Made by a program: the position numbers and the translations under genes
NCBI GenBank assembly: GCA_900769635.1
Contig: CAAGHJ010000022.1
Span: forward strand, 1 to 15,984
Source of the DNA: Bacilli bacterium
GTDB taxonomy: Bacteria; Bacillota_I; Bacilli_A; RF39; UBA660
Length of the DNA stretch: 15,984 nucleotides
Reading direction: 5' to 3'
In this document: positions 1-4,505 of the stretch, piece by piece
Numbering within the stretch: the first letter of the stretch is position 1
Layout of the letters: the number at the start of each line of letters is the position of its first letter
The notes under the pieces: generated by a model
What the model was told of the DNA's origin: nothing
Database searches by the model: none
The model's input: the letters and a program-made list of their open reading frames with translations, nothing else

Positions 1-71
1 CAAGTGCAATACATGAATAGTATTAATAAAAACAATACTATTCCAATTAAACTAATAATTAATATTTTCAT
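1..71 (-). CDS. Small membrane protein, N-terminal part only
   Basis: An ATG at 69-71 (minus strand) opens a frame that runs off the left edge; 23 codons are visible, reading MKILIISLIGIVLFLLILF and then MYCT. The visible part is one continuous hydrophobic helix with a single Lys at the front, so it is a membrane anchor or signal segment. An AGAAGGA ribosome binding site lies about 5 nt upstream. A strong terminator ends only about 24 bp upstream of the ATG, so upstream transcription should be largely blocked unless it reads through. Short single-helix proteins like this are common in Tn1549-type conjugation operons. I read it as the point where the element backbone resumes after the cargo, but the function is unknown. 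Confidence 0.55.
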   Translation of the reverse strand, partial: MKILIISLIGIVLFLLILFMYCT

Positions 72-94
72 TTTTTCCTTCTTTCTTCTTACAT

Positions 95-123
95 AAAAAA
101 AGACCAGAAATTTATTTCTGATC
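95..123 (-). terminator. Strong intrinsic terminator ending the cargo
   Basis: On the minus strand GATCAGAAA pairs with TTTCTGGTC (plus 102-110 with 115-123, one G:U pair) around a 4-nt loop, and is followed by seven T (plus 95-101). It lies 25 bp downstream of the stop codon of the 148-786 gene and should end transcription of the cargo. Confidence 0.85.
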
Positions 124-128
124 TATTC

Positions 129-148
129 ATACAAATTGTAATTTGTAT
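129..148. repeat. Cargo boundary repeat R5, collapsed form
   Basis: ATACAAATT-GT-AATTTGTAT is a perfect palindrome with 9-bp arms. It matches the outer ends of the full repeats at 800, 1507 and 1888, but the loop and one side of the stem are missing, as if deleted between two AAATT direct repeats. It overlaps the stop codon of the adjacent gene and sits just before the terminator. The flank CTATTCA next to it is shared with the repeat at 1507. Confidence 0.7.
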
Positions 149-786
149 TATAATATAGCATTAACTGCAAACGACAAGACTAATGCTATAATTAAACTAT
201 AAATAGTATTTTTAGGATTCACATATAACACAATGACTGTTCCTATAAAAATCAATAAATCAATTATACTTTTTAAATCAAAATACCATATTCCAATGTT
301 AAATGACGATATAAACATTACTGAAAGAATTAGACTACTTATTATCATCGATACTTTGTTTTTACCTTTAGCATACCAACAGACATAAGCTAGTAACGGA
401 GAAATCAATGTTATACCATACCATATCATCATGTATTTCATGGGATTAAAGCCACTAAAATAGATTGTGTATAAATGATAACTTGTTGTCATCCCTATAA
501 AGAATAAAAATACATTTAAACTAGCTCTTAATGGCGTTTTACTAAATACAGATATTGTTATAGCAATAAACAACCATATTCCAAATAGAGAAAATACATT
601 CCCTAAATCTAATATTCCTAATATGTTTTGCCACCATATTGTATCATCAATACTCATATTATCTAACCATTTAGAAAATATGCCTAATATTATTCCTAAT
701 AAAAAGATTAAAAAAGTATTTAAAATTTTGTTTTCTATTTTCATATTTTTATCAGGAGTTCTTATTCTATTTAAAATTTCTTTCAT
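148..786 (-). CDS. Multi-pass membrane protein, unknown function
   Basis: This is a 212-residue, strongly hydrophobic protein with about seven likely membrane segments, near residues 23-38, 64-81, 90-108, 117-138, 146-166, 172-189 and 195-211. The first 20 residues are polar and basic and so probably cytoplasmic. I chose the ATG at 784-786 because GGAGG lies 5 nt upstream of it. An earlier in-frame ATG at 796-798 overlaps that same ribosome binding site and cannot use it. The gene starts 28 bp after the stop codon of the XRE regulator and is probably cotranscribed with it. A boundary repeat lies directly upstream of its ribosome binding site and another overlaps its stop. No family was recognised; a transporter subunit, immunity protein or partner of the membrane-bound regulator are all possible. 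Confidence 0.75.
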   Translation of the reverse strand: MKEILNRIRTPDKNMKIENKILNTFLIFLLGIILGIFSKWLDNMSIDDTIWWQNILGILDLGNVFSLFGIWLFIAITISVFSKTPLRASLNVFLFFIGMTTSYHLYTIYFSGFNPMKYMMIWYGITLISPLLAYVCWYAKGKNKVSMIISSLILSVMFISSFNIGIWYFDLKSIIDLLIFIGTVIVLYVNPKNTIYSLIIALVLSFAVNAIL

Positions 787-799
787 AAAATCCTCCATA

Positions 800-840
800 C
801 AAATTACTATTTTTCTAACTAATTACTAAATTGTAATTTA
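800..840. repeat. Cargo boundary repeat R4, full length
   Basis: The left arm CAAATTACTATTT (800-812) and the right arm AAATTGTAATTTA (828-840) are complementary at 11 of 13 positions. The 15-nt loop TTCTAACTAATTACT differs from that of R3 by one base. The repeat codes for the last residues and the stop codon of the XRE regulator, and ends just before the ribosome binding site of the next gene. Confidence 0.8.
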
Positions 841-1402
841 GCAATTTCTCACAACTACCATTATGTGATTCAAAATAATCAGTTACTGTATTAATGACTT
901 CTTTCGCATTTGTTGCTCTTTCTATATCAACATTATTAATTATATATTCATCTCCATCAATAGATAATATTCTATAATCATCTCCATAACTTACATTATA
1001 AAAATATTTATTATCTTTTAACGAACAAGTTATATATAAACTTCCTTTAGCATCACTTTTTTTATTATTGAAACCAAATAAACTTAATTTATAAATAATT
1101 CCAAAAATAATTATAAGAGCAATAATAATAAAACTTAAAACAATGATTACTTTTTTATTTCTTTTGTTATTTTTAACATTTTTATCAATATCCTTAATCA
1201 CTTTTTTATCCTCCTTTAATAATACATCTAATGAAATTGAAAAATCATCACTTATTCTTACAAGTGTATCTAGGTCTGGGTAACTCTTGCAATTTTCCCA
1301 ACTTGAAACTGTCTGTCTTGTAACATTATATCTTTCTGCAAATTCTTCTTGAGTTAAATTATTGTCTTTTCTTATTTTACATATTTTATTACCCAAATCC
1401 AT
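815..1402 (-). CDS. Membrane-anchored XRE-family regulator
   Basis: The protein has 195 residues. Residues about 5-60 form an XRE/Cro-type helix-turn-helix: LTQEEFAERYNVTRQTVSSW is the classic recognition-helix pattern, followed by YPDLDTLVRIS. A basic linker leads to one membrane helix at about 85-107, and the last 85 residues should lie outside the cell and contain two Cys (126 and 184). This suggests a one-component sensor that detects an extracellular signal and controls nearby genes; ligand and targets are unknown. The start is supported by AAAGGAGG 6 nt upstream. A possible promoter lies at 1427-1456. The membrane protein gene follows after 28 bp. The last nine residues are encoded inside the boundary repeat R4, so the C-terminus may have been fixed by repeat insertion. 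The palindromic repeats around it could be its operators. Confidence 0.88.
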   Translation of the reverse strand: MDLGNKICKIRKDNNLTQEEFAERYNVTRQTVSSWENCKSYPDLDTLVRISDDFSISLDVLLKEDKKVIKDIDKNVKNNKRNKKVIIVLSFIIIALIIIFGIIYKLSLFGFNNKKSDAKGSLYITCSLKDNKYFYNVSYGDDYRILSIDGDEYIINNVDIERATNAKEVINTVTDYFESHNGSCEKLLNYNLVIS

Positions 1403-1426
1403 ATTTATCCTCCTTTCACAAAAATT

Positions 1427-1456
1427 GTATTATTAAAGTTTTAAAGAGTCTATCAA
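1427..1456 (-). promoter_or_regulatory. Possible promoter of the XRE-membrane protein unit
   Basis: On the minus strand TTGATA (plus 1451-1456) is followed after 18 bp by TAATAC (plus 1427-1432). The overlapping ATAATA gives a 17-bp spacer. It lies about 25 bp upstream of the XRE start codon. In DNA this AT-rich, chance matches are common, so this is moderate evidence only. Confidence 0.35.
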
Positions 1457-1483
1457 ATAATCTTTACATTTAAATATTTTTAG

Positions 1484-1500
1484 AGCAAAGAATCTTTGCT
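1484..1500. other. Short hairpin next to repeat R3
   Basis: AGCAAAG-AAT-CTTTGCT is a perfect 7-bp inverted repeat. It is joined to R3 by ATTCA, in the same arrangement as the strong terminator next to R5 (hairpin, TATTCA, repeat). No good T-tract follows on the minus strand (TCTAAAAATATTT), so it would be at best a weak terminator for the 1550-1873 gene. Confidence 0.45.
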
Positions 1501-1506
1501 ATTCAA

Positions 1507-1548
1507 CAAATTTACTATTTATCTAACTAATTACTAAATTGTAATTTG
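1507..1548. repeat. Cargo boundary repeat R3, full length
   Basis: The left arm CAAATTTACTATTT (1507-1520, one extra T) pairs with the right arm AAATTGTAATTTG (1536-1548), allowing one mismatch and the bulged T. The 15-nt loop is ATCTAACTAATTACT (1521-1535). The repeat ends 1 nt from the stop codon of the 1550-1873 gene. It is nearly identical to R4 over more than 30 bases. Confidence 0.8.
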
Positions 1549-1549
1549 A

Positions 1550-1873
1550 CTAACTATTTTTTATTTTATTACCTATAAAACATCCAATTATTGATAATAT
1601 AAGATATATAAATATAAATATCAGAACTGAGTCATTATAAAATATAAACATTGTTGGAATAAATAATAAAACTAACAATATTGACACCATTATTTTTAAG
1701 CCATACTTTTTACAAAATAGCACTGATATTATCAATGAGTACAACGGATAAACAATCCATAAATCACTCAAAAAAGTATAATTTGTACTTTCGGGTACTA
1801 TTTTGTTAATAATTGGTATTATATTATATATAACTAAGGTTAATAATATAAATTTAATAATATCTTTTTTCAT
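1550..1873 (-). CDS. Small four-helix membrane protein, unknown
   Basis: This is a 107-residue hydrophobic protein with about four likely membrane segments, near residues 5-20, 38-55, 60-78 and 83-104, and a short basic tail (GNKIKNS). The first segment is followed by a predicted outside loop, PESTNYTFLSDLW. The start ATG at 1871-1873 has GTGAGG about 5 nt upstream. The gene stands alone between two copies of the boundary repeat, R2 upstream and R3 downstream, with 74 bp separating it from the VanZ gene. No family was recognised. Small integral proteins of this size in mobile elements often act in immunity or stress, but nothing in the sequence shows that here. Confidence 0.7.
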   Translation of the reverse strand: MKKDIIKFILLTLVIYNIIPIINKIVPESTNYTFLSDLWIVYPLYSLIISVLFCKKYGLKIMVSILLVLLFIPTMFIFYNDSVLIFIFIYLILSIIGCFIGNKIKNS

Positions 1874-1887
1874 ATAATCCTCACTTT

Positions 1888-1928
1888 CAAATTACTATAT
1901 ATCTACCTATTTGCAAAATTGTAATTTA
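1888..1928. repeat. Cargo boundary repeat R2, full length
   Basis: The left arm CAAATTACTATAT (1888-1900), the loop ATCTACCTATTTGCA (15 nt) and the right arm AAATTGTAATTTA (1916-1928) keep the geometry of R3 and R4. The loop has diverged more, and the left arm carries compensated and uncompensated changes. It lies between the vanZ stop codon and the ribosome binding site of the next gene. Confidence 0.75.
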
Positions 1929-1947
1929 TATGTTTTGAAAATTTATT

Positions 1948-2568
1948 TTATTGAAAAATAAGCGGTTCAATATTCCAAGCAAACCAAAAAGGATAATATA
2001 AGAAAAACATACCCAAAAAGCTTAAAAGTATATACCATATTACATCACTCTTACCTTTTACAGGCTTTTTTAAATGCTCTCCAAAACATAATGAAACTAT
2101 TTGCCAAATAATATATCCGATTAATGCACCTATTGTATTAGCAATTAAATCATTGACATCAGTTGTACGGTTCGTAATTAATTGAGATATTTCTATCATT
2201 AATGAAAAACCTGCCCCTAAAAATAATGTTTTATAAAATTTACGATAGTTCTTCCAAATAAAAGGAACTAAAAATCCAAAAGGAACAAGCATTAAAATAT
2301 TTAAGTAAAAAGTTTTCTCTATGATGTTAAAAGGGATGAGATTAATATTAGCTTGAATAATTGATGTATTATCTCCACCTTTTGGTGCATAAAATATATT
2401 TGTTAAACCTCCTGCACCAGTTAAATCATATACTTTCCAAAGATATAAAACGAAAATTAGCATTGCTAAAATTGATAAATGATACCCTTTCCTTTTTCTT
2501 GCTGTAAAGTAAATAGTACACGGTAAAACAGCACATAAAATGCTATATATCACTTCTATAATAATCAT
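1948..2568 (-). CDS. vanZ: VanZ-family membrane protein
   Basis: This 206-residue integral membrane protein has the VanZ pattern: NLIPF at 76-80, Asn90 followed by LVPFGF at 94-99, E126-x2-Q129, R134, then the acidic helix DVNDLIANTIGALIGY at 137-152. There are about six membrane segments. VanZ proteins raise tolerance to teicoplanin and some lipoglycopeptides without ligase genes, by an unclear effect on the cell surface. The gene follows the carboxypeptidase by 15 bp and is almost certainly in the same transcript. The start is odd: AAAGGAG ends one base before the ATG at 2566-2568, too close for normal initiation. The next codons are ATT, ATT and ATA, with a GTG at codon 6, so the true start may be slightly downstream. 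The family call is firm, though the symbol is by family only and does not imply a complete van operon. Confidence 0.88.
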   Translation of the reverse strand: MIIIEVIYSILCAVLPCTIYFTARKRKGYHLSILAMLIFVLYLWKVYDLTGAGGLTNIFYAPKGGDNTSIIQANINLIPFNIIEKTFYLNILMLVPFGFLVPFIWKNYRKFYKTLFLGAGFSLMIEISQLITNRTTDVNDLIANTIGALIGYIIWQIVSLCFGEHLKKPVKGKSDVIWYILLSFLGMFFLYYPFWFAWNIEPLIFQ

Positions 2569-2583
2569 CTCCTTTATTTTAAC

Positions 2584-3537
2584 TTACTTTTTCAAATAAT
2601 CTGATTCATCTATTGTTTTTAAAACATAATTAACATCATCATATCGTGAATAATTAGATTGTGAACCTAAACTACATATCAAAAATTCTTTTCCATGCTT
2701 TTTATATAATACTACTAAATTAAAATCATCAGATAAAGAACCTGTTTTTACACCAATTACATTTTTGTTATAATATTCTGATGTAGGATCAAGGAATGTA
2801 TTTGTATTTTTCCAAGTCTGCATGCTACCATCTGGTAAAGTTGCTGTATATGAAGTTTGAGAAACTATATCCTTAAACCATTCATTCTTTAATAAATCCA
2901 TTACAACTTCTTTTAAGTCTAATACAGTTGTATGGGCTTCTGTATCAAATCCACTTGGATCATATAAAATAGTATCCTTATAATCATTTTGTTTTAAATA
3001 TTCATTCAAGTTTTTCATAAAGACTTCTATTCGCTCTTTGCTAGTAGTAGCTTTAGGAGATATAATACCTCCACAATAATCAGCTAATACATAGGCTGCA
3101 TCATTCCCTGATGGTACTAACATTGCAGCAAATAAATTTTTAACATAATATTTCTTTTCTTTAATGTTTGCAACAGATGAACCTTGTTTTGTTAATGAAA
3201 TTGCTTCATTTTTTGCCAAAACTACATCATCTAAATCAACGAGTGTTGTTGCATAGTCAATAACAAATAATTTAGCTAAACTTGCAGGAGTTTGTTGTTC
3301 ATTTGCTCTTTTAGAAACAAAATCGTTATTATTTGAAAGATCAACCGCTATCAATGATTTTGCATTATATGAATCTGGTATAGTATATCTGTTTATAAAA
3401 CTATTTATTTTATTTTTTGTATCTCTAAAATTTTCTGGTTCAAGCGCCCAAGGTATAAAAATTCTTCCAAGTATTATTATTGCAAAAAAAACTATTACTA
3501 TATACTTTGCTTTTTTCTTTTTATTACAACCTCTCAT
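2584..3537 (-). CDS. Serine D-Ala-D-Ala carboxypeptidase (S11/PBP type)
   Basis: The protein has 317 residues. A basic start and one membrane helix (about 11-31) anchor it with the catalytic domain outside. All three penicillin-binding motifs are present in order: SLAK at 86-89 (nucleophile Ser86, Lys89), SGN at 143-145 and KTG at 264-266. D,D-carboxypeptidases of family S11 remove the terminal D-Ala from peptidoglycan stem peptides, which limits cross-linking and removes the vancomycin target. It differs from the zinc M15-type VanY of vanA/vanB but resembles in kind the PBP-like VanY of vanD clusters. AAAGGAGAG lies about 7 nt upstream of the ATG, and a good promoter sits just before that. 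VanZ follows directly. No vanH, vanA or vanX is visible, so the pair probably gives tolerance or cell-wall remodelling rather than classic resistance. Confidence 0.9.
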   Translation of the reverse strand: MRGCNKKKKAKYIVIVFFAIIILGRIFIPWALEPENFRDTKNKINSFINRYTIPDSYNAKSLIAVDLSNNNDFVSKRANEQQTPASLAKLFVIDYATTLVDLDDVVLAKNEAISLTKQGSSVANIKEKKYYVKNLFAAMLVPSGNDAAYVLADYCGGIISPKATTSKERIEVFMKNLNEYLKQNDYKDTILYDPSGFDTEAHTTVLDLKEVVMDLLKNEWFKDIVSQTSYTATLPDGSMQTWKNTNTFLDPTSEYYNKNVIGVKTGSLSDDFNLVVLYKKHGKEFLICSLGSQSNYSRYDDVNYVLKTIDESDYLKK

Positions 3538-3558
3538 TTATAAACTCTCCTTTAGCAT

Positions 3559-3587
3559 ATTATACATATATATAAATACAAAAACAA
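3559..3587 (-). promoter_or_regulatory. Promoter of the carboxypeptidase-vanZ unit
   Basis: On the minus strand TTGTTT (plus 3582-3587) is followed after 17 bp by a perfect TATAAT (plus 3559-3564). The expected start of transcription falls at about 3552, at the upstream edge of the ribosome binding site, so the leader would be very short. Confidence 0.55.
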
Positions 3588-3634
3588 TTAATTTTTTATT
3601 AAATTTATTTCATTTACTAATATAATTTCTTATA

Positions 3635-3657
3635 CAAATTACTATTTAGCAATTAAA
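3635..3657. repeat. Cargo boundary repeat R1, half form
   Basis: CAAATTACTATTT (3635-3647) is identical to the left arm of R4. It is followed at once by TAGCAATT, the sequence that flanks the right arm of R4, so loop and right arm are missing as if lost between ATTT direct repeats. It contains the stop codon of the upstream small ORF. It marks the promoter-proximal end of the repeat array. Confidence 0.65.
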
Positions 3658-3842
3658 TTTAATTCACTAAAAATATCTTTTAAAGATATAAGGACATTTC
3701 TGTTATCAATCATAAATGAAAGAAAATCATTTTTCTTATCATTAGTATCTAGTCTATTCATTACTACTGAAATAACATCTGATTTTATATTTTGTCTATC
3801 TAATTCTTTTAATATTGAACACTCTAAATTTGATAACTTTAC
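3642..3842 (-). pseudogene. Small ORF with strong signals but no start codon
   Basis: A frame of about 66 residues (KLSNLECSILKELDRQ near the start, ending SELNLIAK) is open from a stop codon at 3852-3854 to the TAG at 3642-3644. It has an excellent promoter and an AGGAGAGG ribosome binding site at 3846-3853. At the correct spacing the codon is GTA (3840-3842), preceded by ATA; no ATG, GTG or TTG is in frame until a Met at about residue 28. The alternation of charged and hydrophobic residues looks like a real helical protein. It may be a gene inactivated by start-codon mutation, one using a rare start, or one with a sequencing error. Its last codons lie inside repeat R1, as the XRE gene ends inside R4. 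Product unknown. Confidence 0.5.
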
Positions 3843-3863
3843 TATCCTCTCCTAACGGTAATA

Positions 3864-3892
3864 ATTATATCATTTAATTCATTTTTTTACAA
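3864..3892 (-). promoter_or_regulatory. Promoter at the entry to the cargo region
   Basis: On the minus strand TTGTAA (plus 3887-3892) is followed after exactly 17 bp by a perfect TATAAT (plus 3864-3869). It lies 16 bp after the mobC stop codon and about 11 bp upstream of a ribosome binding site. It probably gives the cargo expression independent of the conjugation operon. Confidence 0.65.
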
Positions 3893-3907
3893 TAATTCAG
3901 ACAAAAT

Positions 3908-4237
3908 TCACTCATCTTTATCTGGTCTTAAATATTTGTTTTTCATATCAATAATAAATTCATCTAATTTATCAATCTCTTTCTTTAAATGAGGTACATC
4001 TACCACACCTTTTGCATTTGCGATTCTGGCTATCTGATTTATATTATTTCCAATGCTGCGAATATTTTTTATTTCTTCATAAAATTGTTCTGACGGTTTC
4101 TCTTTCGGTTTATAACCTACAATAAGATGTCTAATATAATCAGAGGCATTCATACCAACTGCTTGTGACTTACACTTCATAATATATTCTTCTTCAGCAT
4201 TAAGCCATATTTGTTTTTTTATTCTACGACTTCGCAT
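3908..4237 (-). CDS. mobC: MobC-family relaxosome accessory protein
   Basis: This 109-residue protein has an N-terminal ribbon-helix-helix-like part (RRIKKQIWLNAEEEYIMKCK, then GMNASDYIRHLI) and the MobC signature IRSIGNNINQIARIAN at about 59-74, followed by a C-terminal helix. MobC proteins bind oriT and help the relaxase open the strands and nick in conjugative and mobilizable elements. GGAGG lies 7 nt upstream of the ATG. The start overlaps the end of the DUF3789-like gene by 19 bp, so the two are translationally coupled. The oriT-like repeats lie about 190 bp upstream. The relaxase gene expected directly downstream is absent; the cargo follows instead. Confidence 0.92.
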   Translation of the reverse strand: MRSRRIKKQIWLNAEEEYIMKCKSQAVGMNASDYIRHLIVGYKPKEKPSEQFYEEIKNIRSIGNNINQIARIANAKGVVDVPHLKKEIDKLDEFIIDMKNKYLRPDKDE

Positions 4238-4392
4238 TTAACAACCTCCGAATCTTCTTCGTGTTCATTATCTCTTAATACTATTTGTCTTTCCAGTTCA
4301 CTTATACGATTTACCTGTAAGCAACACATCAAAGTGGTCATTGCAAGACCACCTATGATGAACCCTAAAACAAAAAACAATAATTCACTCAT
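4219..4392 (-). CDS. DUF3789-like small membrane protein
   Basis: This 57-residue protein has one membrane helix (SELLFFVLGFIIGGLAMTTL, residues 2-21), then CC and a short charged tail rich in Glu. The pattern fits the DUF3789 proteins that precede mobC in Tn1549-type elements; the assignment rests on helix pattern and position. I chose the ATG at 4390-4392, about 10 nt after AAAGGA. A GTG three codons earlier (4399-4401) is only about 3 nt from that site and is less likely. The end overlaps the mobC start by 19 bp. Function is unknown; a role near the transfer machinery in the membrane is inferred. Confidence 0.7.
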   Translation of the reverse strand: MSELLFFVLGFIIGGLAMTTLMCCLQVNRISELERQIVLRDNEHEEDSEVVKCEVVE

Positions 4393-4425
4393 TTCTATCA
4401 CTTTCCTTTCTTCAATATACAGTTT

Positions 4426-4499
4426 TGTCTAGCAAGGGGATTGGGGATTTCCCCACAAGCGAATTTATACGGGAGTATAAATTCAGTGCTGGCTAGACA
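4426..4499. other. oriT: Predicted origin of transfer (oriT)
   Basis: This 74-bp non-coding segment is much more GC-rich than its surroundings and packed with structure. An outer inverted repeat TGTCTAGC (4426-4433) / GCTAGACA (4492-4499) encloses a tandem GGGGATT-GGGGATT (4436-4449), a hairpin GGGGA-TT-TCCCC (4443-4454), and a perfect 10-bp hairpin GAATTTATAC-GGGA-GTATAAATTC (4461-4484). It lies in the only sizeable gap next to mobC. Hairpins of this kind beside the relaxosome genes are typical of oriT, with nicking likely on the 3' side of the second hairpin (around AGTGCTGGC). Which strand is nicked was not determined. Nothing suggests a gene here. Confidence 0.75.
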
Positions 4500-4505
4500 T
4501 AAGTT

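Larger units (their letters stand above)
95..3907 (-). other. Cargo region inserted after mobC
   Basis: Everything between the mobC stop codon and a strong terminator is accessory: a promoter, a start-less small ORF, a carboxypeptidase-vanZ pair, two membrane proteins and an XRE regulator, all on the minus strand. Units are separated by one family of short inverted repeats (129, 800, 1507, 1888 and 3635). In related Tn1549/CTn elements the relaxase gene directly follows mobC; here it does not, so I infer insertion at or near 3907. The left limit is inferred from the terminator and the last repeat, and no target-site duplication was recognised by eye. Confidence 0.5.

Noticed and set aside
796..798. 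ATG at 796-798 as start of the membrane protein gene
   Set aside because: The GGAGG lies after this ATG and 5 nt before the next in-frame ATG at 784-786, which is the better start.
623..829. Plus-strand frame opposite the membrane protein gene
   Set aside because: Hydrophobic antisense shadow with no ribosome binding site; the minus-strand gene explains the sequence.
2584..3537. Metal-dependent VanY (M15 family)
   Set aside because: No SxHxxGxAxD-type zinc motif; SLAK, SGN and KTG place it with serine penicillin-binding-type carboxypeptidases.
129..3657. CRISPR array
   Set aside because: Only five copies of a structured repeat, hundreds of bases to more than 1 kb apart with genes between them, and no spacer-sized units.
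129..3657. Repeats as ordinary intrinsic terminators
   Set aside because: The stems are almost purely A-T and lack a T-tract on the minus strand; only the separate hairpin at 102-123 qualifies.
129..3657. Canonical integron with attC sites and IntI
   Set aside because: Outer boxes do not match RYYYAAC/GTTRRRY in most copies, and no integrase is in the window; only cassette-like organisation is claimed.
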